DNA of 64,000 bases. Source: Flavobacterium faecale (GTDB lineage Bacteria; Bacteroidota; Bacteroidia; Flavobacteriales; Flavobacteriaceae). The stretch spans positions 2,517,501 through 2,581,500 of the forward strand of contig NZ_CP020918.1 in NCBI RefSeq assembly GCF_003076455.1. The letters run 5' to 3'. The translations under genes were made by a program, and so were the position numbers. This document shows, in pieces, positions 55,806-64,000 of the stretch. The notes under the pieces were generated by a model. It was not told the DNA's origin, made no database searches, and saw nothing but the letters and a program-made list of their open reading frames with translations. Each line of letters opens with the position of its first letter. The stretch's first letter is position 1.

Positions 55806-56565
55806 ACTGGGTTTTAAATAATAATATGCAGCAATTTACAATTATTGTTTAATTACAGCAAAAATAGTATCGGAATAAGGCATTTTTAAGAAAGTCGAAA
55901 ATTTAAAAGTCGAAAATTTAAAAGTCGTAAAGTCAAAAGTACAAATCAAATGGATAACTGTTACAAATCAATTCACTCTATTGCTTTATCAACTTTCAAA
56001 ATGCGATCTTTCCCCATATTTAGTACTTATAATGCAATCAATTGGGAAAAATTATAATTTAGGTCTGTTAGACTTTTATCTTTTTTTATGTTCAAACGCG
56101 TCATCTTTAAGGGCTAATTTTCTTTGGGAGTAGTATGTTCTTTATCGATTCAAAGTACATCGCTGATCGTCAAACTAATTTTTATCTTTTCGAACCGAAT
56201 ATATCTATTACCTTTTTTTATTTCAAAATATAGAAATAGACGCTAAATACATCAATTGTTGCTGAATATGCTTCAAATGTTGTTGTTGTTGTGCGCTTGG
56301 CTGAGGTATATTTACAATCCGGTTATTATGTAATTCCTATGTATTGGGTTTTAAAATTGTTGTATTCTAAAATTTAGATATAAAATAATGTAAAAACTGC
56401 TATCTGGAAGAAGACAAGAGGCTTTTCAGGATTTGCGAATACTGCAAAGGCATACAAATGTTGCATCTTGGAGCCTTTCTAATTGAATGACTTAAATAAT
56501 TGTGGGCAGACGATCAAAACGGTCGGAGATAATATATAAAAATTAAATAATTAAACTATAAACTA
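55806..56565. other. Divergent 760-base intergenic region
   Basis: Separates the AraC regulator and the GH3 gene. It contains a 15-bp tandem repeat (55892-55936) and otherwise AT-rich DNA with no recognised gene or RNA. It must contain the promoters of both genes. Confidence 0.4.
55892..55936. repeat. 15-bp tandem repeat, three units
   Basis: AAGTCGAAAATTTAA occurs twice exactly and a third time with changes (AAGTCGTAAAGTCAA). It lies about 90 bases upstream of the AraC start codon. Confidence 0.8.
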
Positions 56566-58848
56566 ATGAATAAGCAACTTCATACCCTTTCGTTTGCTTT
56601 GCTCTTTGTCGTAACAAGCGGAATTGCGCAAACAAAAAAACATCTGGACACCTCTAAACCTGTAGAAGAACGCATTACTCTTTTAATGAAAGAAATGACA
56701 TTGGAAGAAAAGGTAGGTCAGATGAATCAATATAATGGTTCGTGGGATTTTACAGGTCCTAAACCAGTAGGAGGATCTGAAGAGGAGAAATACGAGCACA
56801 TCAAAAAAGGATGGGTAGGTTCTTTATTAAGTGTTCGCGGAGTAAAAGAAGTTCGAGCGGTACAAAAAATTGCTGTAGAGCAAACGCGATTAGGTATTCC
56901 GTTGATTTTTGGTTTTGATGTGATTCATGGATACAAAACATTAAGTCCGATTCCGCTTGCCGAAGCTGCAAGTTGGGATTTATTGGCGATAAAAAACTCG
57001 GCTCGTGTTGCTGCTGACGAAGCGGCGTCGTCTGGATTGAACTGGACTTTTGGTCCTAATGTAGATATTGCAAACGATGCAAGATGGGGACGTGTTATGG
57101 AAGGCGCTGGTGAAGATCCTTATTTAGGAAGCAAAATTGCCAGTGCCAGAGTAAAAGGTTTTCAAGGTGATCGATTGGACGATTTTACAACCATTGCCGC
57201 TTGTGCAAAACACTTTGCAGGTTACGGATTTGTAGAAGCTGGAAAAGAGTACAACATTGTTGATATGAGTAACTCTAAATTATACAATTCAGTTTTGCCT
57301 CCTTTTAAAGCTGCTGTAGATGCAGGAGTACGTACGTTTATGAATTCGTTTAATACCCTGAACGGGGTTCCAGCAACTGGAAATAGCTTTTTGCAAAGAG
57401 ATATTTTGAAAGGTGCTTGGGGATTTAATGGCTTTGTGGTTTCTGACTGGGCTTCTATCGCTGAAATGATTACTCATGGTTATGCTGCAGACGGTGCAGA
57501 TGCTGCAAAAAAAGCGGCGATCGCAGGATCTGATATGGATATGGAATCACATATTTATGTAGCTGAATTAGTTTCATTAGTAAAAAAAGGAGTAGTAAAA
57601 GAGTCGGTAATTGATGATGCTACACGCAGAATTCTACGTGTAAAATTTGAATTAGGTTTATTTGATGATCCTTATAAATATTGTGACGAAGCTCGTGAGA
57701 AAGCAAGTATTGGTAGCAAAGCACACAACGATGATGTGTTAGATATGGCAAAAAAATCTATTGTTTTGCTTAAAAATGAAAAAAATCTATTGCCATTGAA
57801 GCAATCAGGAGCAAAGATTGCTTTGATTGGTGCGTTGGCTAGTGATAAAAATAGTCCTTTAGGTAGTTGGCGTATTGGCGCAGACGATAATACGGCTGTA
57901 TCTGTACTTGAAGGAATGCAACAGTATAAAAACAACAGTTTGGTTTATGCTAAAGGAACAGAGGTTGCGACCAACAAGCAAGTTTTTGTGAACGAAGTTG
58001 AAATTAATTCAACTGATTTTTCTGGATTTGAAGCAGCAAAAAAAGCGGCAAAAGAAGCAGAAGTAGTAGTGATGGTTTTGGGAGAAATTGGTTTTCAAAG
58101 TGGTGAAGGTCGTAGTAGAACAGAACTTGGTTTGCCAGGGAACCAACAACAATTATTAGAAGAGATCTACAAAGTGAATCCAAATATCGTTTTGGTTTTA
58201 AACAACGGACGTCCTTTGTCATTGCCTTGGGCAGCTGAAAATATTCCAGCTATTGTTGAAGGATGGCAATTGGGAACGCAATCTGGTAATGCGATTGCTC
58301 AAGTACTTTATGGCGATTACAACCCAAGCGGAAAATTACCTATGTCTTTCCCAAGAAACGTAGGACAATGTCCAATTTATTACAATTCATACAACACGGG
58401 TAGACCGGTGAATAAAGAAAGTAATGTATTCTGGTCACATTATAGTGATGTAGAAAAAACACCTTTATATCCTTTTGGTTTTGGATTAAGCTACACTTCT
58501 TTCGAATATAAAAATTTGAAATTGAGTAATAGCTCTTATAAAAAAGGAGACAAAATTGAAGTTTCAGTAGAGGTTTCCAACACTGGAAATTTAGATGGAA
58601 AAGAAGTGGTACAGTTGTACATCAATGATGTTGCAGCAAGCATTGTTCGACCAGTAAAAGAATTGAAAGGTTTTGAGTTAGTTGCCTTGAAAAAAGGAGA
58701 AACCAAAACTGTAAAATTCACTTTAACAGAACAAGAATTAGGATTTTATGACAATCAAGGGAAGTTTTTAGTAGAACCTGGAGCTTTCAATGTCATGGTA
58801 GGATGGAATTCTAACGAAGGACTTACACTCAAATTTGAACTAAAATAG
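56566..58848 (+). CDS. bglX: GH3 beta-glucosidase, BglX-like, secreted
   Basis: 760 residues. A signal peptide ends near SGIAQ. The GH3 N-terminal TIM barrel (about 30-370) includes GWVGSLLS, IPLIFGFDVIHGYKT, KHFAGYG and the nucleophile Asp294 in FVVSDWASI. The C-terminal alpha/beta sandwich (about 400-640) includes GEIGFQSGEGRSRTEL, where the acid/base Glu is expected, and a fibronectin-III-like domain ends the protein (about 670-755, VSVEVSNTGNLDGKEVVQLY cut to NTGNLDGKEVVQLY). It should release glucose from the non-reducing end of beta-glucans in the periplasm. The regulator and susC gene follow on the same strand. Confidence 0.95.
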   Translation: MNKQLHTLSFALLFVVTSGIAQTKKHLDTSKPVEERITLLMKEMTLEEKVGQMNQYNGSWDFTGPKPVGGSEEEKYEHIKKGWVGSLLSVRGVKEVRAVQKIAVEQTRLGIPLIFGFDVIHGYKTLSPIPLAEAASWDLLAIKNSARVAADEAASSGLNWTFGPNVDIANDARWGRVMEGAGEDPYLGSKIASARVKGFQGDRLDDFTTIAACAKHFAGYGFVEAGKEYNIVDMSNSKLYNSVLPPFKAAVDAGVRTFMNSFNTLNGVPATGNSFLQRDILKGAWGFNGFVVSDWASIAEMITHGYAADGADAAKKAAIAGSDMDMESHIYVAELVSLVKKGVVKESVIDDATRRILRVKFELGLFDDPYKYCDEAREKASIGSKAHNDDVLDMAKKSIVLLKNEKNLLPLKQSGAKIALIGALASDKNSPLGSWRIGADDNTAVSVLEGMQQYKNNSLVYAKGTEVATNKQVFVNEVEINSTDFSGFEAAKKAAKEAEVVVMVLGEIGFQSGEGRSRTELGLPGNQQQLLEEIYKVNPNIVLVLNNGRPLSLPWAAENIPAIVEGWQLGTQSGNAIAQVLYGDYNPSGKLPMSFPRNVGQCPIYYNSYNTGRPVNKESNVFWSHYSDVEKTPLYPFGFGLSYTSFEYKNLKLSNSSYKKGDKIEVSVEVSNTGNLDGKEVVQLYINDVAASIVRPVKELKGFELVALKKGETKTVKFTLTEQELGFYDNQGKFLVEPGAFNVMVGWNSNEGLTLKFELK

Positions 58849-58921
58849 TGCTGAAAACGCCAATGTAATCCTAGTTTAGCCCACAACAATAGCCTGATTG
58901 TTTAAGCAAATACTAACCTGA

Positions 58922-58961
58922 GTTCGATTAATTACAACATAATTGATCGAGCTTGGGTTTT
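58922..58961 (+). terminator. Possible terminator after the GH3 gene
   Basis: GTTCGATTAATTA and ATAATTGATCGAGC pair imperfectly and are followed by TTGGGTTTTT. Weak evidence. Confidence 0.4.
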
Positions 58962-59079
58962 TGGCATATATAGAAATTTTGTACCTTCAGCAAGAGCCAA
59001 TCAGTTTTGTTTTTGTACTATTGCTTGCCCCAATTTACACTTATTATTTTCGAATACAATTTTGATACGTATTATAACT

Positions 59080-62000
59080 ATGTCCAATACCTTACGCTAC
59101 TACCTATTTACCGTTCTTTCATTACTTTCGAGCGTTGTTTTTGCACAAGATAAATTTGAAAACTACCAATTTCAGAGCATTCAAGAAGCAAGTTCGCAAA
59201 GAGCAATTTCGTCGATAATCCAAGATAAAAACGGTTTAATTTGGGTTGGGACTAATGGTGCAGGGCTCTATCGTTATGATGGAGTGCACTACAACATGTA
59301 TGGATACAACGCAAAAGTTGAAGGTACAATAAATAGTAATTTGATTTATAGTACGTATGTAGACAGTAAAAATGACTTATGGATAGGTACAGATGAGGGC
59401 TTGTGCAGGTACAATAGGGATCTCGATAATTTTACCAAAATTAACATTCAAGATATTGTAGCAAAAGGCTATGACGAACCTATATCTGTCAAAACCATTA
59501 ACGAGGACAATCACGGAAATTTAATCATAGGAACCTTTGGCTTTGGTGTTTTTAAAATGAATACTAAAACATTGCAAGTAGCACTGATTCAGTCGCCTTT
59601 ACTCAAGCGGTCCAACATACAAGTCAATTGCTCTGTAAAAAATAAGCAAGGAACTATTTTCTTAGGAACTGGTTATGGGCTTTTTTCTATTGATTATAAG
59701 GGAGTTGTAGCACAAGTATATAAAGATAGATTTAAAAAAGAACCTATAAATCTTGAAATTGAAAGTCTAGCTGTTGATAGCTTTGGGTTTTTGTGGGTAG
59801 GGACGACCAATCAAGGTTTGTTGCGAATTAAAACAGATGCGGATAATTATCAGTTCGAAATTTTTCCGGTGACTAAGAATAATATTTTGGCTTTAATCCA
59901 AAGCAAAAGTGGAGACATTGTTTGCGGTACAGAGAATGAAGGACTGCTCATTGTGAATCACAAAGGGCAGATTGTTAAGCAATTTTTACACAGTAAATAC
60001 AATAATTTTAGTCTTAAATCCAATTCTGTTTGGTCACTATTTCAAGATAAAGAAAAGCGATTGTGGTTGGGTTACTACAATAAAGGTTTAGGGATTTTTT
60101 CCAAACCCAACAACAAGTTCATGGCGGTAGAGTCGCTCCTGAATAATGAAAATTCCCTTCAAACAAGTTCTGTTACTGGTGTCGTGCGTAACAAGGCAGG
60201 TAAATTGTTAATCAGTACTGAAGGTGGCGGACTCGATATTTATGATACCACTAACAAGAAATTTATTCATGTGAATAAAAAGAGTCAAGGTTATTATTCG
60301 GGTTTAAACTCAGAAGATATACAGACTGTATTTGTAGATAGTAAGCAAAATTTATGGTTGGGTAGTTGGAGCGGAGGTATTTACTTTCTAAAAAACGGAA
60401 GCAATAAATTTGTGAATTATAACACTGCAAATACTTCGGGCTTAAAGTCCAATCGTGTTTTTAGCTTTTCAGAAGATGCTAGTGGTCGTATTTGGATTGG
60501 TAGTTTTATACAAGGACTACATTATTATGACCCAGCAAAAGGTGCTTTTGTACATTGCGAGGCTAAACCTTTTGCAGCAAGTGCACTCGATGTAGCCTAC
60601 GTTCGAAAAGTATTTGTAGATTCAGACAATGACATTTGGGTGGGAACAATTTTAGGACTCTACAAAGTTCATGTGGAGAATCAAAATAGTTTTCAAGTAA
60701 CCTCTATGCGCGAGGCGATGTTCAAAAACATGACCAAGCATAACAGTATTCAAACTATTTTGTCGGTTTATGAATCGAATGATAAGATGATTTGGATAGG
60801 GACAGATGGCGGTGGTTTATTTAGTTATAATAAAAAAACGAAAGTCTTTACTAATTACAATGATTTTCCAGGTTTTAAAGAAAGGTCTGTGCGCGCTATT
60901 ATATCAGACAATAATGGATGCTTATGGGTGAGTGGCGGACTAGGTTTGACGAAAATTGATTTTAAAAACAAAATAAGCACCAATTTTACCAAGGATGACG
61001 GACTCATTGTAAATGAGTTTAACAACAATGCCGTTTTTAAAGATGCTAACGGACTACTGTATTTTGGGAGTTATGAAGGGATGAATTATTTTAATCCGAA
61101 TCAAATCAAAAAAACAGATAAGTCACCCAGTTTGTACTTAAGTGATTTTAAAATATTCAATAAATCAGTGAGCCCAAATGATGAAGGTTCACCGTTGATA
61201 AAGGTTATTTCGCAGACCAAAGAATTAGAACTTAATTACACCCAGTCTGTTTTTTCTATTGAATATGTAGGGATCAATTACAATTTTTTAAAAAAGAACC
61301 AATACGCTTATTATCTAGAAGGTTTTGAAAAAGACTGGAATTATGTAGGTAGTAACCGTGTGGCAACCTATACCAACCTTGCGCCAGGAGATTATGTATT
61401 CAAAGTGAAAGCGGCTAATTCAGATGGATCATGGACACAAAATCCTCTCGAATTGAAGATCAATGTCTTACCACCTTGGTGGAAATCAATTTGGGCTTAT
61501 CTTGTTTATGCTCTAATAGTGTTTGGGGTTATTTTGTATCTCAACAAAATATATCAAAATCGTTTTAAGGCCAAGCAAGCTATTTTATTCGAAAAAGAAA
61601 AAATTCACCAGCTAGAGAAATTGAATGCTAAAAAATTGCAATTTTTCACTAACATTTCGCATGAATTTAGAACACCTTTGACCTTAATTATTAATCCGTT
61701 AGAGGATTTGTTGCGAACAAAAAAACTTTCGCCAGAGATTCATAGTAAGTTGGTTACGATTCATAAAAGTTCCGACCGACTTTCGAGATTAATTAATGAA
61801 TTGATGGATTTTAATAAGTTTCAGTTCAATAAAGTCTTTCTACAAGTCAAGAAAATTGAGCTCGTTGCTTTTACTGAAGAGGTGATTAGCTATTTTGATG
61901 AAGAAGCGAATACTCGTAATATAACAATTGAATTCAATCCCTCGGTAGAGCGCTTGGTAGACTGGTTGGATCCAAAAATGGTGGAGAAAATTATTTTCAA

Positions 62001-63207
62001 TATCATTTCCAATGCCTTCAAATTCACGCCCGATGATGGTTTTATTCGAATAGGAATTGACAAAGTAGAAGCGGAGCATTCATTGATTATTGATGGCGAG
62101 AAGGTGCCTACTTTTTCGATTACCATAAAAGACACCGGATCTGGAATTCAGAAGAAGGATATTAACAGAATCTTTGACCGATTTTACCAAGTCAATAGCT
62201 TGAATAAAGTGTATTATGGTAGCACCGGAATTGGTCTCGAGGTCGTAAAAGAGTTTGTAGAACTGCATAAAGGAAAAATTACTGTCGAAAGTCAGGTAGG
62301 AGAGGGAACAGAATTTAAGGTCTGTTTCCCGTTAGGGAATTCTTTTTACAATGATGCAGAGATTGTTGATGAAACCCATGTGATTGAAAAACATCAATCC
62401 AAAAAAATCTTGGAACCAATAACGGTTGATGAAGACGATGAAGAGGATATTGTTGAAAATGTAGAAAAGGTTTATACTGTTCTTGTGGTAGAAGACAATG
62501 CCGAATTGCGTAATTATTTGAAACAAGAATTGAGTAAAACCTATAAAGTTCTCGTTGCCTTAAACGGTAAACGCGGGTATGAAATGGCAATTGAAAAGCT
62601 ACCTGATCTAATTGTCACCGATGTGATCATGCCTGTGATGGATGGCTTGCAATTGTGTAAAAAAATAAAAGGGGACCTTAAAACAAGTCATATTCCGTTG
62701 TTGATGTTGTCGGCAAAAGCGATGGTCAAAGACCGTTTGGAAGGAATTGATTCTGGTGCCGATTTGTATTTAAGCAAACCCTTTGAGATGGATATCTTGA
62801 AGTCAAGTTTAGCGCAGTTGATTACGAGCAGACAAATTATGTTCAAAAAATTCTACAGCGGAATCACAAAGGATGGTAAGGAGAAAACGACAACCTTGGA
62901 CAATGAATTTATTCAAAAAACGCTACAATTCATAACAGATAATTTGAGTGATTCACAATTGAGCGTAGAGTCATTGTCGTCAAAATTATTCTTAAGTAGA
63001 AGTCAGTTGTATCGAAAAATAAAAACGCTTACAGGAGTTTCTGTAAATGAATTTATAAGAAACGTTCGATTAGAAAAAGCAAAGGAAATTATGAGTAAGG
63101 GTTATTCGAGTGTTAGCGAAGTAAGTTATACAGTTGGCTTTACATCGCCTTCTTATTTTACCAAATGCTACAAATTAAAATACGGCGATTTTCCAAAAAG
63201 AAGTTGA
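59080..63207 (+). CDS. Hybrid two-component system regulator (HTCS)
   Basis: 1375 residues from the ATG of MSNTLRYYLF; an earlier TTG at 59062 is not needed. Signal peptide, then about 14 two-component-regulator propeller repeats forming the periplasmic sensor (about 25-715; units like GLIWVGTNGAGLYRYD and LWLGSWSGGIY), a Y_Y_Y domain (about 725-800) and one transmembrane helix near 805-825. The HisKA has phospho-acceptor His861 in FTNISHEFRTPLT, the HATPase GSTGIGLEVVKEFV, a receiver with Asp1181 in IVTDVIMPVMDG, and a C-terminal AraC DNA-binding domain (about 1280-1375). This architecture senses oligosaccharides and activates polysaccharide utilization genes. Here it likely controls the following susC operon and perhaps the GH3 gene. 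Confidence 0.96.
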   Translation: MSNTLRYYLFTVLSLLSSVVFAQDKFENYQFQSIQEASSQRAISSIIQDKNGLIWVGTNGAGLYRYDGVHYNMYGYNAKVEGTINSNLIYSTYVDSKNDLWIGTDEGLCRYNRDLDNFTKINIQDIVAKGYDEPISVKTINEDNHGNLIIGTFGFGVFKMNTKTLQVALIQSPLLKRSNIQVNCSVKNKQGTIFLGTGYGLFSIDYKGVVAQVYKDRFKKEPINLEIESLAVDSFGFLWVGTTNQGLLRIKTDADNYQFEIFPVTKNNILALIQSKSGDIVCGTENEGLLIVNHKGQIVKQFLHSKYNNFSLKSNSVWSLFQDKEKRLWLGYYNKGLGIFSKPNNKFMAVESLLNNENSLQTSSVTGVVRNKAGKLLISTEGGGLDIYDTTNKKFIHVNKKSQGYYSGLNSEDIQTVFVDSKQNLWLGSWSGGIYFLKNGSNKFVNYNTANTSGLKSNRVFSFSEDASGRIWIGSFIQGLHYYDPAKGAFVHCEAKPFAASALDVAYVRKVFVDSDNDIWVGTILGLYKVHVENQNSFQVTSMREAMFKNMTKHNSIQTILSVYESNDKMIWIGTDGGGLFSYNKKTKVFTNYNDFPGFKERSVRAIISDNNGCLWVSGGLGLTKIDFKNKISTNFTKDDGLIVNEFNNNAVFKDANGLLYFGSYEGMNYFNPNQIKKTDKSPSLYLSDFKIFNKSVSPNDEGSPLIKVISQTKELELNYTQSVFSIEYVGINYNFLKKNQYAYYLEGFEKDWNYVGSNRVATYTNLAPGDYVFKVKAANSDGSWTQNPLELKINVLPPWWKSIWAYLVYALIVFGVILYLNKIYQNRFKAKQAILFEKEKIHQLEKLNAKKLQFFTNISHEFRTPLTLIINPLEDLLRTKKLSPEIHSKLVTIHKSSDRLSRLINELMDFNKFQFNKVFLQVKKIELVAFTEEVISYFDEEANTRNITIEFNPSVERLVDWLDPKMVEKIIFNIISNAFKFTPDDGFIRIGIDKVEAEHSLIIDGEKVPTFSITIKDTGSGIQKKDINRIFDRFYQVNSLNKVYYGSTGIGLEVVKEFVELHKGKITVESQVGEGTEFKVCFPLGNSFYNDAEIVDETHVIEKHQSKKILEPITVDEDDEEDIVENVEKVYTVLVVEDNAELRNYLKQELSKTYKVLVALNGKRGYEMAIEKLPDLIVTDVIMPVMDGLQLCKKIKGDLKTSHIPLLMLSAKAMVKDRLEGIDSGADLYLSKPFEMDILKSSLAQLITSRQIMFKKFYSGITKDGKEKTTTLDNEFIQKTLQFITDNLSDSQLSVESLSSKLFLSRSQLYRKIKTLTGVSVNEFIRNVRLEKAKEIMSKGYSSVSEVSYTVGFTSPSYFTKCYKLKYGDFPKRS

Positions 63208-63618
63208 AGTCAACAAAATATCTACTGTGTCAAGGGGTTTCAAATATAGTTTGAAACCCCTTTTTATTTGCTTGCATTTTGCGAATCGTTATAATTTTTT
63301 TGATTTAAAATTAAGTTAATGAAAAAATAACTATATATTTTTGGTATTATGGTATTTTTGAAGCGTTTTAAGGTCGAGTTCTTGTCTTTCAGGCGCTTAA
63401 CTTTTTATTTTGGGGTGTTTATGCATCAAATGGTCATAAAAACGCATCATTTGTTGTTGTTTAGGGTACGCCTTTGATGTAATTTGCTTAAGAATTAATT
63501 AACAAATTGCTTTCTTTTTATTTCGATGGAAAATGAAAAGGTATCTAGACAATTTGCAACTATTTAAATTTCACAAAACAACAACTAATTTACAAACGTC
63601 AAAAAACAACCAATTTTT
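63208..63618. other. Leader region of the susC operon
   Basis: A terminator (63232-63265) closes the HTCS gene. TATTTTTG occurs at 63336-63343 and 63353-63360 and either could be a -7 element, but no well-placed -33 TTG was found. The operator for the HTCS would be expected here but cannot be defined by eye. Confidence 0.4.
63232..63265 (+). terminator. Terminator after the HTCS gene
   Basis: AAGGGGTTTCAAA and TTTGAAACCCCTT form a perfect 13-bp stem with a five-base loop and a T-run. Confidence 0.9.
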
Positions 63619-64000
63619 ATGAAGAAACAATTAATACAAAAGCTACTGTTTCTACTAGTAATCTTGTGGGGAAATGTATTCTTCGCACAGATTGTTAAAG
63701 GTAAAGTGACATCGGCTGGGGCAACTTTGCCTGGAGTTAGTGTCCTAGTAGAAGGAACTACAAATGGAACTATTACAGATCTAGATGGTGCTTTTATTTT
63801 AAATAAAGTAGCGCCAAAGGCAAGCTTAATATTTAGCTATGTTGGTTTCAAGAATGTCAGCATGAAAGCTGCACCAACAATGAATGTAGTCATGACAAGC
63901 GACTCTCAAAATCTTGAAGAGGTTGTAGTTATTGGATATGGAACATCGAGAAAAAAAGATGTAACGGGAGCTATTTCATCGATCAAAGCTTCTGAAATTC
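63619..64000 (+). CDS. SusC-like TonB-dependent receptor, 3' truncated by window
   Basis: Starts MKKQLIQKLLFLLVILWGN with a signal peptide ending VFFAQ. A CarboxypepD_reg-like domain follows (VKGKVTSAGATLPGVSVLVE, cut to GKVTSAGATLPGVSVLVEG; DLDGAFILNKV; FSYVGFKN). The TonB-box and plug entry is LEEVVVIGYGTSRKKDVTGA. The frame is open to position 64000, so only about 127 residues are visible. SusC proteins import oligosaccharides across the outer membrane with a SusD partner, which should lie just beyond the window. Position after an HTCS and GH3 enzyme marks a polysaccharide utilization locus. Confidence 0.95.
   Translation, partial: MKKQLIQKLLFLLVILWGNVFFAQIVKGKVTSAGATLPGVSVLVEGTTNGTITDLDGAFILNKVAPKASLIFSYVGFKNVSMKAAPTMNVVMTSDSQNLEEVVVIGYGTSRKKDVTGAISSIKASEI

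Overview
This window looks like a chromosomal segment of a Flavobacterium-type bacterium (Bacteroidota, Flavobacteriaceae). The reasons are the AT-rich base composition, several promoter-like TAnnTTTG -7 elements, a SusC-type TonB-dependent receptor, a hybrid two-component regulator, a Bacteroidota-type succinylated arginine pathway, a bacillithiol-linked YtxJ protein and many small palindromic intergenic repeats. No rRNA, CRISPR array or complete tRNA was seen.

Layout. Positions 1-6.2 kb hold a truncated membrane-anchored MutS-like ATPase, a secreted SGNH hydrolase, a lipoprotein sulfatase, a BLUF blue-light sensor and a YwqK-like MORN-repeat lipoprotein. From 6.4 to 16 kb lie a TPR-sensor histidine kinase, a block of three degenerate tandem repeats, a GNAT gene between hairpin repeats, clpB, a YtxJ-like protein and two overlapping DUF2157-like membrane protein genes. 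From 16.5 to 30.1 kb runs a long minus-strand biosynthetic block in transcription order argA-like, argG, argC, argD, DUF1016 nuclease, proA, proB, GxxExxY protein, argF-like, argB, argE, VOC protein, argH. It supplies nearly the whole glutamate-to-arginine route plus the first two proline steps. The carbamoyltransferase carries Ser at the residue that decides acetyl versus succinyl substrate, which points to succinylated intermediates.

From 30.6 to 41.3 kb come a lipoprotein, an eight-PAS histidine kinase with its response regulator, an OmpA-family protein, an outer-membrane beta-barrel receptor and a frameshifted SdpI-like gene. From 41.5 to 50 kb come a DUF3095 (cyclase-like) protein, a complete IS30 element with a 52-bp perfect palindrome, an ABC-F ATPase, a tiny lipoprotein, and a plus-strand run of pyrR, pyrB, a small unknown gene, rnz and pdxH. 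From 50.2 to 53 kb three CAP-domain lipoproteins form a tandem array with duplicated leaders and terminators, followed by a tRNA 3'-end remnant. The last 10 kb hold an FMN-dependent alpha-hydroxy-acid dehydrogenase, an AraC regulator, a GH3 beta-glucosidase, a hybrid two-component regulator and the start of a susC gene, that is, the edge of a polysaccharide utilization locus.

No wholly new system stands out. The best leads are the substrate-specificity position of the carbamoyltransferase, two PD-(D/E)XK-type genes lodged with repeats inside the arg/pro block, the amplified CAP lipoprotein array, the DUF3095 protein with cyclase-like metal motifs, and the dense population of dispersed palindromic repeats. 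All functional calls come from reading the sequence; no database search was run.
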